Positions 1-8,976 of a stretch of DNA of 64,000 nt are shown piece by piece. The notes under the pieces were generated by a model that ran no database searches, was not told where the DNA came from, and saw only the letters and a program-made list of their open reading frames with translations. The stretch comes from Chelativorans salis (GTDB lineage: Bacteria; Pseudomonadota; Alphaproteobacteria; Rhizobiales; Rhizobiaceae): contig NZ_JAOCZP010000003.1 of NCBI RefSeq assembly GCF_025336525.1, positions 558,001 through 622,000 on the forward strand, written 5' to 3'. Position 1 is the stretch's first letter, and the number at the start of each line of letters is the position of its first letter. Made by a program: the position numbers and the translations under genes.

Positions 1-1
1 A

Positions 2-820
2 GATCCGTACGCGCGGCTCCTGATGGCCGGCATCACCGAAGCGTGCGATGCCAGCGGTATCGGCATTTCGCTGGTTTCGGCGGCAAACGAGGAAGAGCTC
101 GCCTGGAACGTACGCAGCGCGGTTGTGGACGGCTTCATCCTCTTCTGCCTCAAGGGTGCGGAACGGCTGATTGCCCTGTCGCGTGAGCGGCAGCTGCCGT
201 TCGTGGCGCTGGATTTCCACGATGGCAACGATACCATGTCGGTGGTCAGCATCGACAATATTGAAGGAGCACGGCGGGCCGCCCGACATGTGGCAGAACT
301 CGGCCACCGCCGGTTTGCCATCCTCTCCATGGAATTCATCGAGGACAGCTCCGGCAGGGCAACCATGGAGCGGGTGAACGCGGCAAGCTACACGACCTCG
401 CGCGACCGCGTGAAGGGTTACTTCGAGGCGCTGGAGGCGTTCGGCATCGACACGAGAGACGTGCCGATCTTCGAGACGCTGAGTGACAGGGAAACTGTTC
501 ACTCGGCTCTGGAGGAGATTTTTGCTTCGCCCTCCCCGCCGACGGCGATCCTCGCCCAATCGGATCGAATCGCCTTCTTCGCGCTCGACTGGCTCAAGGC
601 GAAAGGGCTCTCCGTGCCCGCAGACGTTTCCATCGTCGGCTTCGACGACGTGCCTGAAAGCGCCACCTCGACCCCTCCCCTCACCACGGTCCATCAGCCG
701 ATCGCCGAGATCGGCCGCCGGGCCGTGCAGGTGATCGTGGATCACACCGGCGAGATTTGGCGGGAGAAGATCGATACGGAGCTCGTCGTCCGCGCGTCCA
801 CGGCGCCGCCGCGGGCATAA
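2..820 (+). CDS. LacI-family transcriptional regulator, 5'-truncated by window edge
   Basis: The reading frame is open from base 2, so the N-terminal helix-turn-helix DNA-binding domain lies outside the window. What remains (about 272 codons) is the periplasmic-binding-protein-like effector domain of LacI/GalR regulators. It shows an AARHVAELGHRRFAI stretch, PTAILAQSDRIAFFALDWLKA and the family-typical VPADVSIVGFDDVPES followed by PPLTTVHQPIAEIGRRAVQ. Such proteins bind a small ligand, often a sugar or nucleoside, and release an operator. The ligand cannot be told from this fragment, and its target genes are probably upstream of the window. It converges with the molybdopterin oxidoreductase gene 32 bp away, so the two are not co-transcribed. 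Confidence 0.9.
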   Translation, partial: DPYARLLMAGITEACDASGIGISLVSAANEEELAWNVRSAVVDGFILFCLKGAERLIALSRERQLPFVALDFHDGNDTMSVVSIDNIEGARRAARHVAELGHRRFAILSMEFIEDSSGRATMERVNAASYTTSRDRVKGYFEALEAFGIDTRDVPIFETLSDRETVHSALEEIFASPSPPTAILAQSDRIAFFALDWLKAKGLSVPADVSIVGFDDVPESATSTPPLTTVHQPIAEIGRRAVQVIVDHTGEIWREKIDTELVVRASTAPPRA

Positions 821-852
821 GAGGGAGCGCCACGGCGGGCGTTCCCATTCTC

Positions 853-2961
853 CTATACCAGAGCCGCCCTCACCCACACCTTCGTGTCATGGAACGCGGC
901 GCCTCCGTGCGGCGCGATGGCGTCGGCGCCTGTCAGCACGTTGATGCCCTCGCCGCGCTCGTGGGCGCCGTTGGGCCAGATGCCTTCGGCGATGACGACG
1001 CCGCGGCGCATGCCGTCGGTGAGCTTTGCGTGCAGCACCACCTCGCCCCGCTCGTTTCCGACCTCCACGCGGTCGCCCGCGGCGATGCCCAGGCCCGCCG
1101 CGTCATCGGGATGCAGCATCAGCTCCGGCCGTCCCTCACGCTTCTTCGAACCCGGCGTCTCGGTGAAGCTCGAATTCAGGAAAGTGCGCGCCGGCGAGGT
1201 GGCGAGCCGGAAGGGATGTTCCTGGTCGGCGGCCTCGATGAAATCCACATGGTCGGGGAATTCCGGCAGGCGCCCGTACGGGCCCTGGAGGCCCATCGAT
1301 TCCGGCGGACGAGTCGAGCCCGCCGTTCCCTCCCAGTCGGGGCGGAAGCGGAACTTGCCGCCCGGATGGGCGAAGCCGTCGATGAAGTGTGCCGTATCGA
1401 AATCCGGCTGCACGTCGGCCCAGCGGTCGTGGCGGAAGCTGTCAAAGGTGCCGAGGCCACGCCGGCCGAGCATCCAGTCGAGATGCTCGCGCGCGGACAG
1501 GCCGAAGCCAGGCTTGTCCGCAACGCCCAGGCGTTTGGCGAGCTCCTCGATGACGAAGAGGTTCGGCCGCGCCTCGCCCGGTGCGTCGATCAGCTTCGGC
1601 CCGAGCAGGATGTGCTGGTGGCCGCCGCCGCGATAGATGTCGTCATGCTCAAGGAACATGGTGGCCGGCAGCACGACATCGGCGAGCTTGGCCGTGTCGG
1701 TCAAGAACTGCTCATGCACGCACACGAAAAGGTCGTCGCGCAGGAAGCCCCGCTTCACGAGCCGCTGCTCCGGCGCCACATTGGCCGGGTTGGTGTTCTG
1801 GATAAGCATGGCGGTGACGGGCGGGCCGCCATGGAGCGCCGCCTCGTCGCCGGTCAGAACACGGCCGATCTGCGACTGGTCGAGTGCGCGCACGGAAGGG
1901 TCGCGCAAGGCGTGCCCCTCGATCAGCGACTTGTCGAGGCCGAAGATCGAGGAGTTGGAGTGAAAGGCGCCGCCGCCCTCGTGTTTCCAACAGCCAGTGA
2001 CGGCTGCAATGGACAGGGCGGCGTGCATGTTAACGGCGCCGTTGCGGTTGCGCGTGAAGCCGTAGCCGAGGCGGAAATAGGTTCGCTTTGTCTCGCCCAC
2101 GAGCCGGGCAAAAGCCTCGATCTCGGCCGCCGGCACACCGGTGATGGCTTCGGCCCATTGCGGCGTGCGGGTGGACAGATGCGCTTCAAGTCCCTTGGGA
2201 TCGTCGGTGTACTTTTCCAGATACTCCCAGTCGGCAAGATTGTCCCGGAACAGAACGTGCATCACCGCGCAGGCAAGCGCCCCGTCGGTGCCCGGGTTCA
2301 CAACCAGGCCGAGATCGGCCTGCTTCATGGTGGCGTTGTCGTAGACGTCGATGACGACGATCTTGGCCCCGCGTTCTTTGCGCGCCCGTACCGCGTGAGT
2401 CATCACGTTGACCTGGGTGGCCACCGCGTTGGTGCCCCAGATGACGACGCAGTCGGCCTTGGCCATCTCGCGCGGGTCCGGCCCTCGCAGGTCGCCGGTG
2501 CCCATGACGTAGCCGGCCCAGGCGGGATTGATGCAGATGGTGCTGAAGAAGTCGGAATAGCGCTTGGCGTGGCGCAGGCGGTGGATCGAATCGCGCTGTA
2601 CGAGGCCCATCGTGCCGGCATACTGATAGGGCCAGACCGTCTCGCTACCGAACCTTTCCTCCGCCTTCAGGAATTCCTCTGCCACGCGGTCGAGCGCGGC
2701 TTCCCAGCTTGCCTCGCGCCATTCCCCCTCCCCTTTGGCGCCGGCGCGCACCAGCGGCTTGAGAAGACGATCGGGATGGTGCACGCGCTCCGCGTAGCGC
2801 GCCACCTTGGCGCAGATGACGCCGGCGGTGTAGCTGTTGTCCTTGGACCCGTGCACACGGCCGATGCGTCCATCGACGATCTCGACGTCGAGGGCGCAGG
2901 TCGAAGGGCAGTCGTGCGGACAGGCAGAATGGCCGATATGGATGTTTGCATGTGTGTTCAT
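853..2961 (-). CDS. Molybdopterin-dependent oxidoreductase (DMSO reductase superfamily)
   Basis: A 702-residue protein with an N-terminal 4Fe-4S motif CPHDCPSTC plus a downstream Cys (C14, C18, C22, C50), typical of the prokaryotic molybdopterin oxidoreductase family. The large central domain contains IWGTNAVATQVNVM. The C-terminal molybdopterin-dinucleotide-binding domain (about 580-690) includes LMLHPDDAAGLGIAAGDRVEV and ends near GAAFHDTKVWV. There is no signal or Tat leader (the start is MNTHANIHIGHSACPHDC), so the enzyme is probably cytoplasmic. No electron-transfer subunit lies beside it, so it is either a single-subunit enzyme or uses a partner encoded elsewhere. The substrate is unknown. 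The moaD/moaE genes for its cofactor are 7 kb away. The gene is divergent from the small exported protein at 3149. Confidence 0.88.
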   Translation of the reverse strand: MNTHANIHIGHSACPHDCPSTCALDVEIVDGRIGRVHGSKDNSYTAGVICAKVARYAERVHHPDRLLKPLVRAGAKGEGEWREASWEAALDRVAEEFLKAEERFGSETVWPYQYAGTMGLVQRDSIHRLRHAKRYSDFFSTICINPAWAGYVMGTGDLRGPDPREMAKADCVVIWGTNAVATQVNVMTHAVRARKERGAKIVVIDVYDNATMKQADLGLVVNPGTDGALACAVMHVLFRDNLADWEYLEKYTDDPKGLEAHLSTRTPQWAEAITGVPAAEIEAFARLVGETKRTYFRLGYGFTRNRNGAVNMHAALSIAAVTGCWKHEGGGAFHSNSSIFGLDKSLIEGHALRDPSVRALDQSQIGRVLTGDEAALHGGPPVTAMLIQNTNPANVAPEQRLVKRGFLRDDLFVCVHEQFLTDTAKLADVVLPATMFLEHDDIYRGGGHQHILLGPKLIDAPGEARPNLFVIEELAKRLGVADKPGFGLSAREHLDWMLGRRGLGTFDSFRHDRWADVQPDFDTAHFIDGFAHPGGKFRFRPDWEGTAGSTRPPESMGLQGPYGRLPEFPDHVDFIEAADQEHPFRLATSPARTFLNSSFTETPGSKKREGRPELMLHPDDAAGLGIAAGDRVEVGNERGEVVLHAKLTDGMRRGVVIAEGIWPNGAHERGEGINVLTGADAIAPHGGAAFHDTKVWVRAALV

Positions 2962-3148
2962 GGGCGCGAGAGTAGCCGTTTTAGACGCTGGCGCGTAGGC
3001 CCAGTTTGCTCAAAAGTGTTTGCGCCACTCATTCATATCGCTGATGAGGGATCCCTGACAGGTATCGAGGTGGCATCTTGACCGCTGTGGACGGGTAGCA
3101 GAGACTGCCGCCGGCGTTTACAGACTCACCATCGGGAGAGATTCGCTC

Positions 3149-3586
3149 ATGGCACGCGTACCGGCCTTCCTCGCAGGTCTTGCCGCTTCGATCGCGGCCA
3201 CCATCCCGCCGCTTTCCGTACAGGCCGCCGACATTGTCGGCATCTATGCCGTGGAAGACACGGTCTGCGCTCACCAGAGCGTGCGCTCGGTCATCACGCA
3301 CCGTTTCCGCCATCAGGTGACCCACGTGCCGCATCTGCCCAATGTCGGCATCGCAGAGTTCTACGGCGCACGGCTGACGCGCTATCAGCCGGCAACGCCG
3401 AACAGCCCCATCGAGCGGCGCTACTGCGCAGCAACGGTGCGGCTGACGGATGGCCGGGACCGGCCCATCTGGTACCTGATCGAATACGGCCAGGGCTTTG
3501 CCTCCATGGGCGACAATGTCGAGTTCTGCATCGCCGGCTTCGACCGCTGGAACGTTTACAACGCCACATGCAGCGTGCTGCGCTAA
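3149..3586 (+). CDS. Small exported protein with four cysteines, function unknown
   Basis: A 145-residue protein starting at an ATG preceded by a purine-rich ribosome site (CGGGAGAG). Residues 1-27 form a Sec signal peptide with likely cleavage after VQA. The mature part has exactly four cysteines (C40, C93, C127, C141), compatible with two disulfides in the periplasm. I do not recognise the family. It lies 16 bp upstream of the secreted RNase T2 gene in the same orientation, so the two are probably co-transcribed and both exported. A role as a partner of the nuclease is only a guess from position. Confidence 0.72.
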   Translation: MARVPAFLAGLAASIAATIPPLSVQAADIVGIYAVEDTVCAHQSVRSVITHRFRHQVTHVPHLPNVGIAEFYGARLTRYQPATPNSPIERRYCAATVRLTDGRDRPIWYLIEYGQGFASMGDNVEFCIAGFDRWNVYNATCSVLR

Positions 3587-3602
3587 GGCTTTGCATCCAC
3601 GC

Positions 3603-4265
3603 ATGCGCTTCCTCCGCAGGATAGCCGCGGCAGCCCTTCTCGCCGCCGCGCCCTGCATCGCCCTTTCTGGCGAGCGTGATGCCGAGCCGGGTGCCTTCGA
3701 CTTCTACGTCCTGTCGCTTTCCTGGTCGCCCAGCTATTGCATGGCGGAAGGTGCCGAGGCGAACGAGCAGCAATGCGGCGGCGCGCGGCCCTATGCCTTC
3801 GTCGTGCACGGGCTGTGGCCGCAATATGAGCGCGGCTATCCCGAATTCTGCCGCAGCCGCCAGGCCGATCGCGTGCCGGACCGGTTGGTGCAAGACTATC
3901 TCGACATCGCGCCGTCTGCAGGCCTGATCGGTCATCAGTGGCGCAAGCATGGCTCCTGCTCCGGCCTCGGACAGTCGGACTATTTCGCGCTCATGCGCGA
4001 GGCGCGCCAACGGATCGTCGTGCCGTCGGAGTTTTCGCAGCTGACAGCGCCGCATATGATGGCGCCCGATGAGGTGGAGAAGCTGTTCGTCTCCGCCAAT
4101 CCGGGGCTCGAATCAGAGGGCATCGCGGTTGTCTGCGACCGGCGCTATATGCGCGAGGTGCGGATCTGCTTGACGCGGGACCTGGAGTTCCGCACCTGCC
4201 AGGAGGTCGACCGCAAGGCCTGCCGGCTGAAGAAGGCGCTTATGCCGCCGACGCGGGGCGGATAA
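3603..4265 (+). CDS. Secreted ribonuclease T2 family protein
   Basis: A 220-residue protein with an N-terminal signal sequence (MRFLRRIAAAALLAAAPCIA). The family's two active-site blocks are present: CAS I as FVVHGLWPQ (H69) and CAS II as GHQWRKHGSC (H111, K115, H116). RNase T2 enzymes cut single-stranded RNA through a 2',3'-cyclic phosphate and act in the periplasm or outside the cell. CAS II normally reads HEWxKHG. Here the glutamate is a glutamine (Q112), which may alter catalysis. Several Cys pairs suit an oxidising compartment. I chose the ATG at 3603 because the signal peptide begins there. An upstream in-frame extension would overlap the preceding gene and has no signal-like start. Confidence 0.9.
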   Translation: MRFLRRIAAAALLAAAPCIALSGERDAEPGAFDFYVLSLSWSPSYCMAEGAEANEQQCGGARPYAFVVHGLWPQYERGYPEFCRSRQADRVPDRLVQDYLDIAPSAGLIGHQWRKHGSCSGLGQSDYFALMREARQRIVVPSEFSQLTAPHMMAPDEVEKLFVSANPGLESEGIAVVCDRRYMREVRICLTRDLEFRTCQEVDRKACRLKKALMPPTRGG

Positions 4266-4277
4266 GCTCCAAAAGAA

Positions 4278-4303
4278 AAAGCCGGACCCAGGGGCCCGGC
4301 TTT
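4278..4303 (-). terminator. Rho-independent terminator of the first Omp25-like gene
   Basis: Read on the minus strand, AAAGCCGGGCCC pairs with GGGTCCGGCTTT (one G-U wobble) and is followed by a T-rich run (TTTTTCTTTT). It lies 24 bp past the porin-like gene's stop. On the plus strand the same stem has an A-C mismatch and a poorer tail, so the minus-strand use is favoured, although it may also stop RNase T2 transcripts. Confidence 0.8.
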
Positions 4304-4326
4304 CCTGTTCATGGGCTTGCTTACGC

Positions 4327-4995
4327 CTAGAACTGCATACCGATACCGACAAGGACCTTGTGGCTGTTCGCGTCGACATCGTAGCTGGTGGCACCGAGGT
4401 CGAAGGTCTCGCTGCCGAGATCCGTGTAGCGGTACTCGAGCCGCCCGAAAGCCTGCTCGGTCAGCTTCACGTCGGCACCGGCACCAGCCGTCCAGCCCCA
4501 CATGGTCTGTTTGTCGGAGGAGGCGCCGTCGGACAGCTCGTGACGGCCACCGGCACCGCCGGCAGTGGCGTAGAGCAGAATGTTGTCCGTGGCCGCGACA
4601 CCGAGGCGGGCGCGCAACGTGCCGTCGACACCGCCTTCCGTCTCGAGACCGGCATCGCTGCCGTCCATACCGTTGTAGCCGACGTCACCCTCGATACCGT
4701 AGACGAAGGTGCCGGACTGCCAGTTCCAGCCGGCAAATGCGTTGCCTACGAAGCCGTCGGTGTCGATGTCGGTGGTCACGCCACCGGTCTCGGCCTCCGT
4801 GCTGCCGCCGAAGCCGTAGCCTGCCGCGACACCCGCATAGGGGCCAGCCCAAGTGGCTACCGGCGCTACTTCCATGGGAGCAGCGGGCGGTGCCGGAGGC
4901 TGCTCCAGAACCGCGTCAGCGGCAAAGGCCGGAACGGCCACCGCTGCAAACAGGCCGGCCGCAGCCGTGCCTAGCATAAAACTCTTGACTCTCAT
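4327..4995 (-). CDS. Omp25/Omp31-like outer-membrane beta-barrel protein
   Basis: A 222-residue protein with a signal peptide ending AVPAFAAD, then a proline-rich mature start (EQPPAPPAAPMEV) and a small barrel opening with WAGPYAGVAAGYGFGG. It ends in GIGMQF, with the C-terminal aromatic residue recognised by the BAM complex. Motifs FAGWNWQSGTFVYGIEGDVGY and LGWTAGAGADVKLTE-like repeats (WGWTAGAGADVKLTE here) mark the Omp25/RopB-type family of Rhizobiales and Brucella. The start at 4995 has AAGGAG 7 nt upstream. A longer frame upstream lacks a signal sequence. It is a tandem paralogue of the gene at 5275-5937. Each gene has its own hairpin, so they appear to be separate transcripts. Confidence 0.9.
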   Translation of the reverse strand: MRVKSFMLGTAAAGLFAAVAVPAFAADAVLEQPPAPPAAPMEVAPVATWAGPYAGVAAGYGFGGSTEAETGGVTTDIDTDGFVGNAFAGWNWQSGTFVYGIEGDVGYNGMDGSDAGLETEGGVDGTLRARLGVAATDNILLYATAGGAGGRHELSDGASSDKQTMWGWTAGAGADVKLTEQAFGRLEYRYTDLGSETFDLGATSYDVDANSHKVLVGIGMQF

Positions 4996-5216
4996 CGTGT
5001 GAACTCCTTGCCACATCTGCAGTTCGGGGAGGCGCAGTCTGCCGGGAGGCCAGCAAAACGCCCCGATATGCCCCAACCGCCGGCCTACAAACATTTATTC
5101 GGCCACGCGGTTCCGCCTTGGTGACGGAGAAAGACGCCAAAGATGGCCGCATGATGGCTATTCGGCCAGAACTGCCCCTTGCGGTCTTTACCTGTTGCTG
5201 AAAGGACACACGAATA

Positions 5217-5249
5217 GGCCGAGCCCGATCTTTCTGAAAGGACTCGGCC
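5217..5249 (-). terminator. Probable terminator of the second Omp25-like gene
   Basis: A perfect 7-bp inverted repeat GGCCGAG/CTCGGCC with a 19-nt interior that itself folds (CTTTCAGAAAG). It lies 25 bp past the porin-like stop on the minus strand. The trailing sequence (TATTCGTG) is only moderately T-rich, so termination efficiency is uncertain. Confidence 0.5.
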
Positions 5250-5274
5250 GTTCAATATGCGTTGGCAGGATATC

Positions 5275-5937
5275 CTAGAAGGAGATGCCGATGCCGATCA
5301 GCACCTTTTGCTGCTTGGTCTCGTCGGTGTAGGATGTCCCGTCGATATTGAACTTCTCTTTCCCGAAGTCCGTATACCGGTATTCCAGCTTCGCGAAGGT
5401 GCGCTCCGTGAGCTTCACATCGGCGCCAGCGCCAGCCGTCCAACCCAGCATCGTCTTCGAATCAGACTTGCCGGTGCCGTCATAGTAGCTCATCGGCTTC
5501 ACCGCCCCGCCCGCAGTACCGTAAAGCAGGATCTTGTCGGTGATGGCATAGCCGAGGCGCGGGCGCAAAGTGGCGGTGTCGATGCCCCACTTTTCCTTTC
5601 CACCGTCGATGTTCTCGTTCCGCTTGCCGACGCTGAGGTCGCCCTCTACGCCATAGACGAAGCTGCCGGATTGCCAATTGTAGCCGGCGAAAACACCGCC
5701 GAGGAAACCTTTTCCGTCACGCTCCCAGGAATCCGTGCCATCCGTTAATTTCGAGTCGCTGGAGAAGGCATAGCCCACAGTGGCACCGGCATACCCGCCG
5801 TTCCAATCCGACGGCGCGGACACGGCGAGCGGCGCCGGGGCTTCGGGCGGGGGCATGGTAATCGCGTCCGCCGCGTTGGCAGCGGTTGCAAAAGCGAGGA
5901 GTGCTGCGCAAGGAAGCAGCGTACGTACGGTCTTCAT
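5275..5937 (-). CDS. Omp25/Omp31-like outer-membrane beta-barrel protein (paralogue)
   Basis: A 220-residue protein with a signal peptide (MKTVRTLLPCAALLAFATAANA), a proline-rich start (MPPPEAPAPLAV) and barrel motifs GGYAGATVGYAF, FAGYNWQSGSFVYGVEGDLSVG and MLGWTAGAGADVKLTER. It ends GIGISF, an aromatic C-terminus typical of BAM substrates. It shares the same segment order as the gene at 4327-4995, so the pair arose by tandem duplication. The ATG at 5937 has AGGTGA 5 nt upstream. An in-frame GTG three codons earlier (5946) overlaps that ribosome site and is less likely. Confidence 0.9.
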   Translation of the reverse strand: MKTVRTLLPCAALLAFATAANAADAITMPPPEAPAPLAVSAPSDWNGGYAGATVGYAFSSDSKLTDGTDSWERDGKGFLGGVFAGYNWQSGSFVYGVEGDLSVGKRNENIDGGKEKWGIDTATLRPRLGYAITDKILLYGTAGGAVKPMSYYDGTGKSDSKTMLGWTAGAGADVKLTERTFAKLEYRYTDFGKEKFNIDGTSYTDETKQQKVLIGIGISF

Positions 5938-6177
5938 CAAATTCACCTATCGATAAGAGCATTCAATAACGATCGAACTCCACCAAAAAAGCTCAGCGGT
6001 GAAGCACGGCGCAATAACGGCGGCGAATACGGCAGAAGTTCGACCCTTTGCTATTGACGAAAACTGTCATGGCATCACCATCCACCCCTTCCCTCCGTGA
6101 CGGCAGTAGCTGTCTGGAAGGTGCTATAAATACGCGGTGCGAGGCCATATATAAGCCGCGAGGAACGGGGTGAACGG

Positions 6178-6942
6178 ATGCCGCAGACAGGAAAGTGCGC
6201 TCTCGTGACAGGCGGGGCAAAAAGGATCGGCAGAGCCATCGCGCTGGATCTGGCCGCACACGGCTTCAGGATCGCAATTCATTGCGGCACGTCGCGCGAG
6301 GAAGCAGACCAGCTGGCGGCCGCAATTACGGCCGAGGGCGGCGAGGCATACGTGCTGCAGGCCGACCTCACCGACACCAAGCAGGTCGAGATGCTGGTGG
6401 ACGAGGCGACGATAGCGTTGGGATCGGTCAGGCTCGTGGTCAACAATGCCTCCATCTTCGAGGAGGATTCGCCGACCGACTTTACAGAAGAGGTCTGGGA
6501 CCGGCACTTCGCCATCCACGTGAAGGCCCCCGCCGTCATCGCCAGGAGTTTCGCGCGGGCACTGCCGCAGGAAGAAGAGGGGTTGATCGTCAACATGATC
6601 GACCAGCGTGTATGGAAGCCGACCCCGCGCTTCTTCAGCTATACGCTCTCGAAGTCGGCGCTGTGGATGGCAACCCGTACCATGGCACAGGCGCTGGCCC
6701 CGCGTATCCGCGTCAACGCCATCGGCCCCGGCCCGGCCCTGCCCAACGACCGCCAGGGCGAGGCGGACTTCCAGCGCCAGACCAAGGCGCTCATTCTTGA
6801 GCGGGGCCCGGAACTGCCGGAATTCGGCGCCACGATCCGCTATCTGTGGGAAACGCCGTCGGTAACGGGACAGATGATCGCGCTCGACGGCGGGCAGCAT
6901 CTGGCCTGGCAGACGCCGGATACCGCCGGAGTGGCAGAATGA
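6178..6942 (+). CDS. SDR-family oxidoreductase, pteridine-reductase/FolM-like
   Basis: A 254-residue Rossmann-fold protein. The NAD(P)-binding motif is [12 protein letters not shown] near residue 11, followed by NNAS (about 91), a Tyr-Lys pair in [13 protein letters not shown], and a C-terminal ALDGGQHL. The TGGAKRIG form, with Lys-Arg after the glycines, is the one seen in pteridine reductase and dihydromonapterin reductase (FolM) relatives rather than classical FabG (TGASxGIG), so an NADPH-dependent pterin reductase is the best guess. The ATG follows GGAACGGGG. Its stop overlaps the uvrC start by ATGA, so it is the first gene of the uvrC-pgsA-moaD-moaE operon. Confidence 0.85.
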   Translation: MPQTGKCALVTGGAKRIGRAIALDLAAHGFRIAIHCGTSREEADQLAAAITAEGGEAYVLQADLTDTKQVEMLVDEATIALGSVRLVVNNASIFEEDSPTDFTEEVWDRHFAIHVKAPAVIARSFARALPQEEEGLIVNMIDQRVWKPTPRFFSYTLSKSALWMATRTMAQALAPRIRVNAIGPGPALPNDRQGEADFQRQTKALILERGPELPEFGATIRYLWETPSVTGQMIALDGGQHLAWQTPDTAGVAE

Positions 6943-8900
6943 GCACATCCGATCTTTCCCCTGAAGCAACTCCCCTGCCCGGGAAGACCGTCGAGTGGGA
7001 TAGCGCGGGTACGGACAGTGCCGCCGTCGGCGCGGAGGTGATCCAGGCGGTCGTCAAGCGCCTGCCCAACGCGCCGGGGGTCTACCGCATGATGAACGCC
7101 GAGGGCGACGTGCTCTATGTCGGCAAAGCGCGCAGTCTGAAGAAACGGGTGACGAACTACGCCCAGGGACGCGGCCATACGAACCGCATCACGCGCATGA
7201 TTCGCGAGACGGCATCGATGGAGTTCGTCGTCACGCGCACCGAGACAGAGGCGCTGCTTCTCGAAGCCAATCTCATCAAGCGCCTGCGCCCGCGCTTCAA
7301 CGTTCTCCTGCGCGACGATAAGTCGTTTCCCTACATCCTTCTGACCGGCGACCATCCTGCCCCTGGCATCTTCAAGCATCGCGGCGCGCGCTCGAGGAAG
7401 GGTGACTATTTCGGCCCCTTCGCCTCGGCCGGCGCCGTGGGGCGAACCATCAATTCACTGCAGCGGGCCTTTCTCATCCGTACCTGCAGCGATTCGGTCT
7501 TCGAAAGCCGTACGCGGCCCTGCCTGCTCTACCAGATCAAGCGCTGCTCCGGCCCCTGCACGGGCGAAATCAGCGAAGAGGACTATGCGGCGCTGGTGGC
7601 GGAGACGAAGGCGTTTCTTTCCGGGCGCTCCAGCAGGGTGAAGGCTGACATCGCGACAGCCATGCAAGAGGCCTCCGAGGCGCTCCATTTCGAGCGAGCG
7701 GCGGTCTACCGCGACCGGCTTTCCGCACTCAGCCATGTGCAGAGCCACCAGGGCATCAACCCGCAAGGCATCGAAGAGGCAGACGTCTTCGCCATCCATC
7801 AGGAAGGCGGGCAGAATTGCATCCAGGTCTTCTTCTTCCGGACGGGGCAGAACTGGGGCAACCGTGCCTATTTCCCCAAGGCGGATCCCGCACTTGGGCC
7901 AGGCGAGGTGCTCGGCTCCTTCCTTGCCCAGTTCTACGACGACAAGCCCTGCCCCCGCGCGATCCTCCTTTCCCACACCGTCGAGGACCAGGCGCTCTTG
8001 ACCGAGGCGCTGTCGACGCGGGCGGGACGCAGGGTTTCGGTGTCGGTGCCGCAGCGCGGCGAGAAGAAGGATCTCGCGGAGCATGCCCTGCGCAACGCGC
8101 GCGAGGCGCTGGGACGCAGGCTTGCCGAAACCTCTTCGCAGGCACGGCTCCTGGAAGGCTTCGCCGAGACCTTCGGGCTGGAGGCGGCACCCCGGCGTAT
8201 CGAGGTCTACGACAACTCCCACATCATGGGCACCAACGCCGTCGGTGCGATGATCGTGGCGGGCGCCGAAGGTTTCGTGAAGAACCAGTACCGCAAATTC
8301 AACATCCGCTCGACCGAGATCACGCCAGGCGATGATTTCGGCATGATGCGCGAGGTAATGCAACGGCGGTTCTCCCGGCTCATCAACGAACAGGGCCTGC
8401 CGGAAAACGGCGCTGACGGCGAGGAGGAGGCTGATGCCTTCCCCACCTGGCCGGACGTCATCCTGATCGACGGCGGCAAGGGGCAGATGTCGTCCGTGCG
8501 GCAGATCCTCGACGATCTCGGCATCGCCGACCTTGTCACGGTGATCGGCATCGCCAAGGGGCCGGATCGGGACGCCGGGCGCGAACGCTTCTTCATGGAG
8601 GGAAAGCAGCCCTTCTCGCTGCCGGTGCGCGATCCCGTCCTCTATTTCATGCAGCGGCTGCGCGACGAGGCGCACCGCTTCGCCATCGGCTCGCACCGGT
8701 CACGGCGCAAGAAGGAGATGGTGAGGAACCCGCTCGATGAGATCGCCGGCATCGGACCGGGGCGCAAGCGGACGCTTCTGCACCACTTCGGTACAGCGAA
8801 GGCGGTCAGCCGGGCGGGTATCGAGGACCTGATGGAGGTCGATGGGATCTCCGAATCCATCGCCCGGCAGATCTACAACCACTTCCACGAGGGAAGATAG
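6939..8900 (+). CDS. uvrC: UvrABC excision nuclease subunit C
   Basis: A 653-residue protein that makes both incisions beside bulky DNA lesions in nucleotide excision repair. Domains in order: GIY-YIG nuclease (GVY at 47, YVG at 60), the Cys-rich region [15 protein letters not shown], a UVR motif (about 225-260, [14 protein letters not shown]), the RNase H-like C-terminal nuclease ([17 protein letters not shown] and [11 protein letters not shown]), and tandem helix-hairpin-helix ([29 protein letters not shown]). Full length for the family. I chose the ATG at 6939 because it overlaps the SDR stop (ATGA), a sign of translational coupling. An upstream in-frame extension lies inside the SDR gene. 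Confidence 0.97.
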   Translation: MSTSDLSPEATPLPGKTVEWDSAGTDSAAVGAEVIQAVVKRLPNAPGVYRMMNAEGDVLYVGKARSLKKRVTNYAQGRGHTNRITRMIRETASMEFVVTRTETEALLLEANLIKRLRPRFNVLLRDDKSFPYILLTGDHPAPGIFKHRGARSRKGDYFGPFASAGAVGRTINSLQRAFLIRTCSDSVFESRTRPCLLYQIKRCSGPCTGEISEEDYAALVAETKAFLSGRSSRVKADIATAMQEASEALHFERAAVYRDRLSALSHVQSHQGINPQGIEEADVFAIHQEGGQNCIQVFFFRTGQNWGNRAYFPKADPALGPGEVLGSFLAQFYDDKPCPRAILLSHTVEDQALLTEALSTRAGRRVSVSVPQRGEKKDLAEHALRNAREALGRRLAETSSQARLLEGFAETFGLEAAPRRIEVYDNSHIMGTNAVGAMIVAGAEGFVKNQYRKFNIRSTEITPGDDFGMMREVMQRRFSRLINEQGLPENGADGEEEADAFPTWPDVILIDGGKGQMSSVRQILDDLGIADLVTVIGIAKGPDRDAGRERFFMEGKQPFSLPVRDPVLYFMQRLRDEAHRFAIGSHRSRRKKEMVRNPLDEIAGIGPGRKRTLLHHFGTAKAVSRAGIEDLMEVDGISESIARQIYNHFHEGR

Positions 8901-8976
8901 GGCTTTACCGACCGAGGGGTCGCCCATATGTCAGCTTGACCGCACGCTACGGCGTCTGATTTTGAAAAGGCTATCC

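Noticed and set aside
757-3081. A 774-codon plus-strand open frame opposite the molybdopterin oxidoreductase
   Set aside because: It mirrors the real minus-strand gene. High GC removes stops on the opposite strand. The product has no recognisable domain, and the minus-strand protein is clearly a family member.
7455-8696. A 413-codon minus-strand open frame opposite uvrC
   Set aside because: Shadow of uvrC with no domain of its own.
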